Assembly: GCA_010405405.1 (NCBI GenBank)
Contig: MU004237.1
Location: 104,014 to 168,013, forward strand
Direction of reading: 5' to 3'
Length of the DNA: 64,000 bases
Source: Microthyrium microscopicum
Taxonomy: Eukaryota; Ascomycota; Dothideomycetes; Microthyriales; Microthyriaceae
Under the pieces are notes generated by a model that searched no databases, was not told the origin of the DNA, and saw only the letters and a list, made by a program, of their open reading frames with translations. This document shows, one piece after another, positions 1 through 11,299 of the stretch; the first letter of the stretch is position 1, and each line of letters begins with the position of its first letter. A program made the position numbers and the translations under genes.

Positions 1-1454
1 CTGCTTCTCGTTTGACTAGATCATCTCGTTCTTTCTCCAAAGTTGTTATGCGGTTGTTGAGGCTTGTTTCGATGCCTTGCCAGTTTTCGCTAGCTAGAGA
101 ATACTGTGTCTGAAGAGTTTCGACTTGTCGAAGAAGCTTGGCTTGAGCATCGGATGTAGTGCTAGCAGAGTGCTCTTCGCTTTTCAGGCGGAGGAGTTCT
201 AGCTTGGACTCCAAGTTCTGCTTTATTGTCAGCAACGATGTCAAAGATGCTAAATCATTTATGTCCTACCTGAACTTCGGTCCTTTGCTCCATTTCAGCT
301 AACTTGAACTTTTCGACTTGAATACTATGTGCCTCTTTAATATCTTTCATTTCTGCCTTGACACGGTCTTCTATCAGTCGTTTTTCAATTCGAACATTGG
401 ACAGCTCGTCGTTAAGCTCAGAGACTAGACGCATTTGCTCCTCTAGCCTCTTGTTTTGTGAGTTGTTCACTGCGCTGTCTGCTCGTTTCTCGGCGTCATC
501 GAGCTGCCTTTTAAGTTGCTGTATCTGTTTGATAGCATCTTCTTTCTCAGCAAGCACAGAGTTCAATTCCTTCTCTAGCTTTGAGAGTGATAATATCTTC
601 TCGTTTGCCGTGGTCTCTCTGGATTCTGCGCTTCGAAGTTGATTTCGTAGATCTCTGCTTTCGGTTTCTGCTTTCTCTTGCTTCCTTTTCGTTGCTGAAT
701 ATGTTTTCTCTTGATCTTGTATTCTCGACCTCAGGCTCTTGATCATTTGACTGTTCCTGAGCTGATCATGGCTGAGTTTCTCGCCCTCTTGTATCAATTG
801 AGCAATGCTCGACTCTTTCTCAGCAATCTTCTTTTCTAAAGAACCAGCTTGAGCCTCTTCTGCAGCCGCGTTTGCGATATTTTGTAGTTCCGTCGTGAGA
901 TATTTGATCTTTGAATGTAAAGCGTCAATCTGTTCCAAATATCCCACGATTTCGGCCTGCCGCTCGTCAACCGGGATTCTTTCCTCGTCCTCTTCGTCCT
1001 CTTCCTCTTCCACTTGTTTCGTCTTTTGCTCTTCCTCCTGTTCCCCCTCTATTCTTACTTCTTGATCATTTTTTTCTCCATCATCAGCCTTCCACTCTTC
1101 CTCACTCGCCCCTTCGCCCGCCTCACCCTTCTCCTCAGCATTACTCTTCACATCCAGACTACTCCTAACATCCAAGCTACTCCTCCCACTCCCTGCTCGA
1201 CTTCCATCACCCCTCACCGCCTGTGCCAATCTTGCTTGTAACCGATCATTCCCTCTCGTCGCCGACGATGCGCGCGAAGCCGCCTTTTCAGCTTTGAGAT
1301 TGTTGATTCGTTCCTTCTTTTCTTGAAGAGCAGCGCGTTCTTTGGCCGAAGCTTGATCGTCGTCGGTGAGGATACTGTCGAGGCGGCTTTCGAGACCTGC
1401 GACGGCACCGGAGAGGAGGGAGCCCCAGCCGCCGCGTTTGGGCGCGTCCGCCAT
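1..1454 (-). CDS. TMF/Sgm1-type golgin coiled-coil protein (3' end outside window)
   Basis: Exon 1 is 270-1454, followed by a 52-nt intron (218-269) and an exon that stays open to the left edge. The start at 1454 gives an N-terminus with a conserved-looking WGSLLSGAVAGLESRLDSIL segment, as in fungal 'TATA element modulatory factor' golgins. Residues about 90-160 are very acidic (E/D/K-rich). From about residue 165 on there is near-continuous heptad coiled coil. The exon beyond the intron reads LETLQTQYSLASENWQG-like residues, a hallmark of the TMF family. Family members are Golgi-membrane tethers that bind Rab6-type GTPases. That role is known for the family and inferred here. The C-terminal Rab-binding part lies outside the window. 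Family call fairly sure; exact orthology not tested. Confidence 0.75.
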
Positions 1455-2061
1455 GCCTTTGGAATGCGCTAAAGAGACGTTTGTAGGTGTGAGTTTCTGG
1501 GTGTATATGTGTGTGTGTTCAAGGGCGGTAGAAATATTGTGAAGGCGTCGAAGGGTTGGTTGGGATGAGCATGGTAAGGCTGTTTGTCGGATGGAAGGTT
1601 AGATGGGAATAGCGCTCCCTAGGCGCCAATTGGGGCAGGATTTTGAGGCTGAAGGGATGAAAGGAAGGGGTGTATTAGGCTGAGTGTTATTGAGTTGCGC
1701 GTCCCTTGAAGGAAATTGTGAGAGAGTGGATACGTGGAGGGAAGATTGTTGGATGGGAATTTGGGGTGCCTTTTTTGGAGCTTTGGCGTTGGACATATGG
1801 GGCGCATGGCACGACGCGGCCTCGACTCTTTTTGGCAACTTGCGACCCGCTGCAACAATTTGCCTTGCTTCAAGTTTTATGCACTCGATTGTATTCGCTG
1901 AGGACTGGAACCGGACTGAGGATTTATATTCACTCTACTCTATCTATTATAGAATTGTGATTGAAAAAGCCGGGTTTGCGCCGCTGTACGGTACTCAAAG
2001 GCTCTGATCCACTCCAACTGGCAACGAGTCGTGGGACATGATAGCAAGCTTACGACGCATC
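1455..2061. promoter_or_regulatory. Divergent intergenic region, golgin / Nit2-like gene
   Basis: About 600 bases between two divergently transcribed genes, so it should hold both promoters. Open frames here are short and do not resemble proteins. I see no RNA gene or repeat. Confidence 0.4.
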
Positions 2062-3196
2062 ATGACGAAAATTGTAAGATTCTTTCTTTATTCCCTCGAC
2101 ATGTGTGCAACTATCGCAATCTGTCCTTTGATTCAGTTGGGCCTCGTGTCACCAAACTAAATCTCCCTTTGTTGGCACCATCATATAAAATACACGAGAC
2201 AACCACCACCCTCGCGATCCGGCGAAACATCGGTTCAAAAGCTGATATACATACCAGGCAGTCGGACAAATTTGCTCTACAAATGACCTCCATCACAACC
2301 TATCCCAATGCCTAACAGTAACACGCAAAGCCGTAGAGGCTGGCGCAAAGGTCATCTTTCTCCCCGAAGCTTCAGACTACATAGCCAGTAGCGCAGCGGA
2401 ATCCGTCTCTTTGGCACTGCCGACGAATCGCAGCCCGTTCGTAGACGGTCTACGTAAAGCCGCGAAAGAACATGGACTTGCGATCAATGTAGGCATACAC
2501 GAGCCAGCAGACAGGAAAGAAGATGGGAGTATGAGAGTGAAGAATACCTTGTTGTGGATTGATGAGCTAGGTGAAATCGCGCAGAAATATCAGAAATTAC
2601 ACATGTTCGATGTGGATATTGCAGACGGGCCGCGGTTAAGGGAGAGCGAGTATGTATGAGTTATGTGTATTTGTGGGTGGTATGCTAAGTTTTCCTCCCT
2701 AGTTCTGTTGAGCCAGGCAAGGCGCTGATTCCTCCCTTTCCGACGAGTGTAGGCAACGTTGGTATGCTGATTTGCTTCGATGTATGCATTTTGAACTCTT
2801 TCGCCAGGACTATAGTACTGATGCTTATAGCTTCGTTTCCCGGAACCTTCTCTTCATCTTGCGCAGTCTGATCCGCCTGCAAGTCTTATTACCTATCCCA
2901 GCGCGTTTACTATTCCGACAGGGAAGGTACATTGGTCGCCTCTGCTCCAAGCCCGCGCAATTGAAACTCAGTGCTTTGTTGTCGCTGCTGCTCAGGCTGG
3001 CCAGCACAATGAAAAGCGTGCCAGCTATGGGCACAGCATGATAGTAGACCCTTGGGGTAAGATTCTCGTTGAATTGGGCGGTGAGTGGAATGGCGAGCCC
3101 GAGATTGGCGTCTGTGAGGTCAAAGACGAAGATCTCGAATGGGCCAGAAAGCAAGTCCCACTCAAGCGACGATGGGACGCCTATGGACGCTGCTGA
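2062..3196 (+). CDS. NIT2: Carbon-nitrogen hydrolase, Nit2-like (deaminated glutathione amidase family)
   Basis: Four exons: 2062-2073, 2258-2649, 2703-2781 and 2831-3196 (282 aa). The start is the ATG at 2062. The four-codon first exon joins to give MTKIAVGQICSTND, the normal opening of this family. The nitrilase triad is visible: Glu in FLPEAS, Lys in YQKLHMFDV, and Cys in GMLICFDLRFPE, the last formed across intron 3. RASYGHSMIVDPWG follows near the C-terminus. Yeast and mammalian Nit2 hydrolyse deaminated glutathione or omega-amides in cytosol and mitochondria; this role is by family. The first intron (184 nt) is longer than its neighbours. The two-residue shift after LRFPE differs from the usual consensus but keeps the frame. 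The 3' end faces the RRP42 gene. Confidence 0.85.
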
Positions 3197-3269
3197 GAGC
3201 TTTCCTGGCGGGCATCAAATCCTGATAGAATATACATGTGATATGATATACACAAATGCTCCAATGGTC

Positions 3270-4389
3270 TCATGATGTAACAGCGTTCAAGCCGTCAATG
3301 ACCTCTTTGGCAACTCCATTTGGACCAAGCACGGCTTTCATGATTTGTGGTATGAGTTTCCTTGAAAGTCCGCCGCGTGGTGGGTTCCATACTCCTTGGT
3401 CTGTGGACGTTTCGCGAGCAGCTATGATTTCTTCCTCAGATACATTTGTTGCGCCAGCTGCTGAGTTGAGCGCCGTTGGTACACCCGGTTGTGTGAGTTT
3501 GGAGGGCGGGTCGATAGTCCGCATTGACAAGATCTGAAGACCTTTTGATCCTGTTGGAACGCCTATTGAGACTGCGAGGACTGCATCGGCCACGGCTAAT
3601 TCTTCCTTGCTTGGGTCAAAAATGATGTTGGCTCCCACTGAAATGACCAGCAACGTGATGGTTGGATTATCCAGACGTTTTCCAGTTGAGTCCAAAGGAT
3701 AGAGATAGCCTGAGGCTTCCCAATCATCGTCAAATAGAGGATCCTCGTCGCCTTCTGACACCAACTTAGGTAATTTTGCATCCAGAAGAGCAAGATGAGT
3801 TGTGAGAGAGAGCAGAGGGAGAGGATATGACAACGGTTGCGAAAGGAGCAGCACCTGATGCTGTTAGTGGATAAGTTGCGAAGTGCATCTTGAGCTTTCT
3901 TACATCAATATATAGCTTCCAATGAAAGCGACGATTGATCCACAATCGATCTTTAAGCTCCCCGCTTGCCAATAAAGCTTCCGTCAACATCGCAGCCAGA
4001 AACAATGGCAGCGGGTCGTCATCGCGTTGGCCTGGAACCTCAATACCCATATCTACCCATTGGTCTTCACCCATGCCCTTGCCCGTGGGTTTTTCGTCTA
4101 TCTCCTCATCATCATCGCCAGCTTCTGTTGGATCCAAAAGACCTATTACTGGCGCATCGCTTTTGTGGACTTCTGCTTTGACGCCTACAATTGCTTCCGT
4201 TCCATCTGCAAAGCAAACTCGCGCACTGCCATTGGGAGAGGGTAGAATGTCGGATTCGGCGATCAATGGTCGGAATTGGGTGGGAGAGCGACCGTCTGGA
4301 CGAATAGGTGGACTGAGCGAGAGTGATGCGTGGAGGTATGACAGTTCTGCTGGAGAGAGCAGAATCTGAGTTGTGGCATTTGGAGCCAT
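3270..4389 (-). CDS. RRP42: Exosome complex component RRP42 (RNase PH fold)
   Basis: Two exons, 3904-4389 and 3270-3854, with a 49-nt intron (3855-3903) that restores YIDVLLLSQPLSYPLP (356 aa). The open frame extends 19 codons upstream, but the internal ATG at 4389 (MAPNATTQILLSPAELSYL) fits the family start. The region with RPDGRSPTQFRPL, the acidic DDDEEIDE insert, the LWINRRFHWKLYIDV strand and the GANIIFDPSKEEL segment are typical of eukaryotic Rrp42. This is a catalytically inert RNase-PH-like subunit of the nine-protein exosome ring that guides RNA to Rrp44 and Rrp6 in nucleus and cytoplasm. Function is by family. It converges tail-to-tail with the Nit2-like gene, with about 70 bases between the stops. 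Confidence 0.9.
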
Positions 4390-6950
4390 TGTGGGTAGTG
4401 TGGGATATTTGTTTGATTCAGAACAATGAATCCTAAACCAGGACATGCTTGGGGCTAGAGCATATTCTATATGGGGCTTGCTAAGCTCACTTTACCAGAC
4501 CATTGACCCACTAACCTGACGCTAAGTAGCCCATAGCCCCCTTCTCTTTCTTATCTTGCCACCTTCATCATGAGAATTTGAGAAGTTAAAAGTCGAGGAG
4601 AGAGGTACAACCTTCACTACTGTATGTCGCCTTACTTGTCATGTTACAATACCCAGCTTCTACATCTTGAGCTACCTATGCACGTTTTATTAAGATTACC
4701 AGGGAAATGTACCTGGTACCATTGTACCATCAATGGGCTCGCCAACCGGAGCAACTTTACCCGTACCAACTCCATCGTGTATCGCCAATCGATCCATCAC
4801 TGCCAATCGCTTGCGGTAGAGGATATAGCATGATTACCGCTGTTCGACATTCGAAGATTGTGCTACCCCAGGGAAGGTGAAGATTTTGGGTTCCAGGGGA
4901 ATGTGCAACCTAGAATACTCTACCAAGTCCCAGAGGTCCCAGAGTGCCGGGCACCGCAGTCAACATGATGAAGAGGAATTATTCCTGCATTTGGACTTTG
5001 GAAGCCAATCAGTCTTTCCATCAACCTTGCCCGGAAGAACAGCCTCACTACTCTTGAAGAATCTTCGTTGCTCTGCATGCTTGCCGCTTATCCAGTCTTC
5101 TCGGTTGGTGCCGTCGGGTTGTCAGTTACACAACCTCAATTGCTCCAACCACCTCGCCCTTATTGGGTATAGCCTGCATTCCAACCAGTTGCCTGGATTT
5201 AATTGGACAATCTGGCTACTATAGGCTGATGGTTTGCGAATTCGGCCTCTCCGGTTCACGATATCTACTACTGTTGGAAGCGGACAACTTTCGAACACAT
5301 GGTACGCCACCACCCAGATTATCATCTACCAAGACGGACGTACCTCCTGTTTCTTCAGACAGGTACGACCGTCGCGGCAGCCAGCATCATCTCCCAGAGC
5401 TATGGGTTGGACATGTTTCGCATCCTCATCCCGGCTCTGTTCGCAGCTACAGCCAGCTGTGTAATATTTTCTTTCCCGATCTGGCCAAGCTTGATATAAC
5501 AAGCTGGCTTACCAGAAAAATGCTACCTGGTCCGAGGGAGCGATGGATCTTGCACGTTCTGGTGAGACATTTTGATTATGTCTCGCGGACGAACAGCTGG
5601 ACATTGCGTCGTCGCCCTCCAGCTGCTAAAGGCGAAGTTGCCTGGTTCTGCGTCTACGAGTTAAGCCAAATTGTCAAATCTGTTCAGGTACAAGATCCTA
5701 CCTTCAATGGAGGGCTCCAATGGCTGTTGAAACCCAATATCCCAGAAGCACCAATTCTGACTGTTTTCAGTGATCCAGGTGGTCGGGTTCGGCAGCCAGG
5801 AATGTTGCAGTGTAACACAACAGTCTTCAAGCTCTAATTAGAGGCTGAGTATTCTCTCTCTTCTGCGAGTTGCTGGTCTGGGCGTTTGGAATAGCTTGAC
5901 GCCCGGCACAGCGAATTTCGGGCATGATGGAAATGGAATAGACACTAGTAGGCTTTTTGTGAGGTTCTCAGCCACAGGCGAATTTCATATCATGCCTTTG
6001 GATATGTATGACATGAAAAAGCATTGGGCAAGTCAACATGATAGGATAGACCTGTCGCACTGATTCTCAATGCAAGCGTTCTAAATCGGTATCTTCACAG
6101 GGCCACGGGGATGAGCCCAGAGAAAAGTAGACCGCAAGTCACGGTGTCTGCTGGATGAAGCACTCTTCTAGTCTCTGCAATCATTGAACTTTCAATAGGC
6201 AAGAATTGCGGAAACCAAATGCGTATGAAAACTGATGTCTTTGTCCCGGAGCAGACATCTTGCAAGCAGAACAATCCAACAACGAAAGCGGACAACATCA
6301 TTGCTGAGTAGGTATTCTCTACGATTGAAACCGTCTTCAGCCATTATTATCACCTTAGAAGCGTTACAAATAACCAACTGCTCTCCCATTTCATTGACGA
6401 GTTACAAAGACCCTTTACATCTATTGCAATTGTAAAGCCATCACCTACAGAGCTTGTCTACCTTGATAGCAGTTCATTTGTTTCAATATCCTCTTTCTAC
6501 TTCACAAAGACCGCGAAGACCACCTGAACGGCTTTCGTACCCACACGAATTGTCTTTGATCAATCAAGAGCGTTGAGACAGTTGGTTTGATACACGAATT
6601 ACACCTGCCAACAGGTTTGTTCCCGAACCCCAAAGACGGGTAAGTGCAAGCTTCTATCGGCTACCTGCGAGAGTTCGCGTAGGTTTCGACGATTGTCCAT
6701 ACAGACACAAGTTAAACCACCGCAAACTCTGGTTCAGTAGTTTTTGCAAACTGAGAAACAACGCTGATCAAAAGTAGAACCAATTCTTTCCTTTGGAGTT
6801 CTTTGGAAGTGTCTTTGGATTCTTTGATCCCTTCAGCGACTTTGTTGGGCCTTGCAAGAGCCCTTCATTCCACCACAAGCAAAGGGGTTCATTCCTTTGC
6901 TCGGAGAGACTAGGCGAACACGTTGTCAGGGAAATTGGCAATATTTTGAA
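4390..6950. other. Large gap upstream of the HMG-box gene; no convincing gene
   Basis: About 2.5 kb. The longest open frame is 5163-5837 (+, 224 codons), and other frames over 5000-5500 are also partly open. The translations are rich in Ser, Arg and Pro, lack recognisable motifs and cannot be joined convincingly by splicing. I see no repeat or RNA gene. Part of this stretch is probably the promoter and long 5' untranslated leader of the HMG-box gene, as is common for fungal developmental regulators. An unrecognised or decayed gene at about 4.97-5.84 kb cannot be excluded. Confidence 0.35.
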
Positions 6951-8676
6951 ATGGAACACGGATACCATATCCCAGACTCCTTCCAGACGCAGTACACCCA
7001 AGTCCCTCAGGAGGGAAATGGCCAATATGTACGTTGACTTCACTGCATTCCACTATCGCGATATGCTAACATACCACCAGCACTATGAACAACCTCAAGG
7101 CTACTATGCCGAAGAAACCGTGCATCCGGTAAGGAACTCTTCATTTTCTTTCTTCTCTTCAGCTTGAGAAAGGCCAAACAGCTGACTCTTTGTTCTTTAG
7201 TATATCTCATCACATTTACAATCCCCACCAACACCAATGTCCAACATAAGCGATGAGACTCGGCGCACTCGAAGCGGACGCCCAATCACTCGATTAGATT
7301 CTCCTCATGGAAGCTTTGCTCCCCGAAGCCCGTCGCCTAAGAAGCGTCGGGCAAAGGGTAAAGTCAAGGCCAACATCCCTCCGCTTGCTGCACCCCTGAG
7401 TGTACTCACCAAAGATATGCAAATTCCAGTACGTGATATGGACGCTCATGTCAATCGACCTCTGGAAGAACGTCAAGCCGAAGCAGCAAAGAGAAAAGGC
7501 TACGTGACGCGTCCCATGAACTCGTTTATGCTATACAGATCCGCCTACTCCGAACGAACCAAAGCCTGGTGTCGAGCTAACAACCACCAAATCGTCTCGT
7601 CCGTGTCTGGCGCCAGTTGGCCACTGGAGCCTGCTGAGATTCGCAATTTTTACGGCGACCTCGCAAAGACTGAACGAGCAAATCACCAAATAGCCCATCC
7701 AACTTACAAGTTTACCCCATCCAAACCAGGCGCGAACCGCAAGCGAAAGGGCTCCTACGATATCGATGATGGTGGAATCACGCTCGCCAACGATAACGAT
7801 CCAGATGGAGACTGGGCTTCCAGCCAAGGTGCCGCCGTTCGCCGAATCCGCACCGCTCGCGAGTCCGCTTTCGAAGGACGATCGCGTCCCAGTCGTGCCG
7901 CGGCCTCACCCGCGCCTATCCCAGAGCACATGTATTATCCAGGTCCCTCTGGGCCTTCAGGCTATGAAACTACCCGTTCCATGTCCGGCACACCCCTCCA
8001 GCAGCAGCAAATGTATTCAGCCCCTGGTCCATACCACCAAATGCCGCAACTGCACTCGCAAATGTACCAACAGCCCGTACAAGACCCCAATATGTATAAC
8101 ATGGGCTACGACGATGGCAATAGCGGCTATGTCAGTCTGCCAGGTGGTAACGCGCACGAGCTACAATTTGATAACCTCGATGGTCTCATGGGCGGTCATC
8201 AACAGCATTCGCAACATCACCACCAAGCGTCCATCGACCCAATGCTCATGCCCAGTCTTAATGGCGAACACAACGTTTCGCAGCCACCACAGGAACAAAT
8301 GCCGTACGCGAATGAGTATGCGCCACCTTATATGAATCCGTATGCAACCGACACAGTGCAAAGTTCGACGCCGCTTCTCGATCATCAGACTGTGCCCGAC
8401 GTGCCATTCGACCAACAGCATGACTGGCCAACTGAGCCGACGGAAACACCACTGGAGCCGTCAAATGAGTTTACGCAATTTTTCTCACAGCCGGCGCCCA
8501 GTATGTCGGCGAGCACGCCAAGAAGGGAGAGCATGCCGGTGTCAGAGCCGGTGCATGATAGTGTGGTGGAAGCAAAGCATCCTGAGGAAGAGCAGTTGCC
8601 TGCACCAAATAATGTGCCAGTGAGTCCGACTGACGGTACAGGCTCGCGGATGGAGACACCAGTGCAGGAAGACTAG
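6951..8676 (+). CDS. MATA-type HMG-box transcription factor (Ste11-related)
   Basis: Three exons: 6951-7028, 7081-7128 and 7201-8676 (533 aa). Starting at ATG 6951 the small exons join in phase to give a Tyr/Gln-rich N-terminus (MEHGYHIPDSFQTQY). The HMG box is at about residues 144-216. It starts VTRPMNSFMLYRSAYSER, has the NNHQIVSSVSGASW core and ends YKFTP, which is the sequence-specific MATA/Ste11 subclass. A basic patch (SPSPKKRRAKGKVK) precedes it and a bipartite basic run (NRKRKG) follows; both are nuclear-targeting candidates. The C-terminal half is low-complexity (Gln, Met, Pro, His), a plausible activation region. Relatives control mating and sexual development. It is not flanked by other mating-type genes, so I do not call it a MAT locus. 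Confidence 0.85.
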
Positions 8677-9794
8677 ACTTCTGGAGTGGTGGCGTATTAC
8701 CTTCGTTTGGATTTGTTTGTTCACGCGCTCTTTTGTAATTTGTGTTTGCTTTGTATGGTGTTGGGATTGCGGCCTGATGCGAGGTATTGGGAACACTCCT
8801 GAATGAAGTGGTATAAGAAACGTTATAGACTTTTGAGTATTGGCATCGCAAAATAATATCATTTGTTTAATGGCTATCACAAACTGATTTCTCCTTCAAA
8901 TTGTAGGATTTGTTCCGCCGAGTGGTCCTACTATATGGACAACGAATATTGACCATATCGGCGGTATGCTTTCATTCACGATGGTACTTGTGTCACAGCA
9001 ACAAATTCCTTTTGGACAACTGCATCTTTGCAAAACGATTAATAACTCAGCTTTAGATTGCTCGTACGCAACAAAATCAAAGGCTCTCTGCGATTTGGAG
9101 ATTCGCTATCCCTAGAACGCTTTGATTCTGCAACACGTATTTCCCGGCAGGTACAATAAGGGAATTTGTTTCTCAGACGAATGTTCAACTTGTGGGACTA
9201 TCATCCTCATATCTGCCAACTTGTCTTTCATCCTTTATTTTGTGAGTTCCTAGGATTTTTTCAGATCATGCTATCTTTTGTTATAGGTTTCATTTCAATC
9301 TCTGTCGAATGTCTCCATGCATTCATCGATTCTGACCTCCTAACTGGTCAACAATCATTGTGAGATTTCGTATTTCAAGGATATTACCGATGATCTATAG
9401 CCAAGCTCGAAGCAATTTAATTGACTTTATTAGACTTCTTAATTTCATTAACCTTTTGTGCCTTGTAGCAGTGCTATCCTCTCCATGTCGTCAACTTTAC
9501 TCGGCCAAGCCGTTCAAGGAGTGGTTGTTCCAAGCCATTCCAAGGTTACCTCGCACTTCCGAATCATTTCTCAAACCGGAGTGGTGAATTATTGCAACAA
9601 TTTTCCCATCATACGCTATTATTCTACCGGTACCCCTATCCCTCCCTGTTTTGTTTTCCCCGCATTCGGACAAGCTGGAAATCAAGCCCGAGGCTACCAA
9701 ACTTACACTCCACATTTTCCAACTACATCTCTCAAGTACATCATTGTTAGAACCGAGTAATAGATACTTCAAATAACAACATCGAGTTAGGAAC
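8677..9794. other. Intergenic, no gene seen
   Basis: About 1.1 kb, AT-rich. It should hold the HMG-box 3' UTR and the promoter and leader of the MetE-like gene. Only short open frames without motifs are present. Confidence 0.4.
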
Positions 9795-11076
9795 ATGGCG
9801 TCGAAACTACATCAAGGGCCGCCATTTCGCGCAGAGCACATGGGCAGCCTTCTCCGCCCACAAGTACTCCTGGACGTGCGAGCAACAATCCGCGACAAGG
9901 GTGTCTCTCCAGAATCCGCTGATCTACCAGCAGTCGAAGCCAGCGCCGTCGAAAATGTGATCAAACTGCAAACCGAGCTCGGCTTACGCGCAGTCACTTC
10001 CGGTGAGTTTGTGCGTACGCGCTTCTGGGGTGAGATGTGGGACCAATTCGGCGGCACACTCCGACTTGAGGACGCAGATGCGAGCATGTTCCGCCTCTAT
10101 CATCCCGACGTGGTCAGCTTGATTGAGAAGGACCGGAAAGTGATGCCCGGCGATAGCGTGATTGCGGGCGCAAAGCTATTCCATGATCCGGATACGAGCG
10201 TGGCGAATTTGCATGAGTTGAAGCTGGTGCAGAAGTACTTGCCCAAGGAGAAATGGGGCGATATCAAGTTGACGGTGATCACGCCTGCTTGGTTCCATAT
10301 GCGGTATAAGCAGGGTAAGGCGTGGTCGAAGGGCGTGTATGGCAGTGATAAAGAGTATTTTGCGGATGTGGCGAAGGTTTATCAGGAGGAGTTGGCGATG
10401 TTGTATGCTGCTGGGCTACGGAACGTGCAGTTTGATGATCCGGGAATGGCTTGTAAGTGCTTAATTCGCTATCGAAAGTGGTAGTGGCCAGTGACTGATG
10501 AGCATAGATTTCTGCTCGAAGAGCTTTAGACAGGGTTGGGAAGAGGATAAAGACAACGATGGCACCGTGGAAGACCTCCTGGACGCTTACATCTCGCTAT
10601 ACAACGACTCTATCAGCAAACTTCCGGCAGATTTCCACACCGGCATTCATTTGTGTCGTGGAAACTTCATTGGTGGGAGACATTTTGCTGAGGGCTCATA
10701 CGACATCATTGCTAAGAAGCTCTTCCAAAATCTGAAAGTCAACACTTTTTATCTCGAATACGACACTGAGCGAGCCGGCGGCTTTGAGCCATTGCAATTC
10801 TTGCCCAAAGATAAGAATGTGGTGCTTGGGATTATCAGCACCAAATTAAAAGCGTTGGAAGACAAGGAGGAGATGAAAAAGCGGGTGCAAAAGGCAGCAG
10901 AGTTTGTAGCAAAGGGTAGTGGACAGTCGACGGAAGAATCACTGGAACGTATTCAAGTCAGTCCCCAGTGTGGATTTAGCACACATGAGGAAGGCTATCC
11001 ACTGTCAGAAGACGACGAAAAGGCTAAGCTGGGGCTCATTCGACAGATTGCTGATGAGATATGGGGCGAGCCATAA
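9795..11076 (+). CDS. MetE-like cobalamin-independent methionine synthase C-terminal domain protein
   Basis: Two exons, 9795-10452 and 10508-11076, with the intron closing GMAYFCSKS in phase (408 aa). The protein is about half the length of true MetE (about 750 aa) and matches the stand-alone catalytic (UROD/MetE-like) domain. It opens with FRAEHMGSLLRP. Zinc-ligand candidates are His267-x-Cys269 (GIHLCRGN) and Cys374 (QVSPQCGFST), the MetE pattern. Such short proteins are widespread in fungi and bacteria (YxjG/YxjH-like) and often lack proven substrates. A methyl transfer from a folate or other donor to a thiol is likely but inferred. True methionine synthase is unlikely because the N-terminal half is absent. 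Confidence 0.8.
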
Positions 11077-11299
11077 GGCGACCGGAATCGATGTGGAATT
11101 CTAGAGCATGGCGAGACATAACAGTATGCTTCAAGAATATGTCGCTCCTTGACTATGCCGAGATATTCTAATAAGCAAAATGTGCAGTACTTTTCAAGGC
11201 TTGTCCAAAAGTCACTTCATCTTTCAGGAGTTTCCCGTTGCCTCCAATCAAGGCCATACTTGCAGAAACAATACAAACAAATCCCTAATATTCCAAGTC

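Noticed and set aside
4390-4446. 19-codon extension of RRP42 to an upstream ATG
   Set aside because: The internal ATG at 4389 gives the family-like start; the extension has no recognisable conservation.
5163-5837. 224-codon plus-strand frame
   Set aside because: No motif, several competing frames and no splice model; kept only as a remark on the gap.
6951-8676. Mating-type locus call for the HMG-box gene
   Set aside because: The box is of MATA type, but neighbours (RRP42, MetE-like) are not the usual MAT flanks such as APN2 and SLA2.
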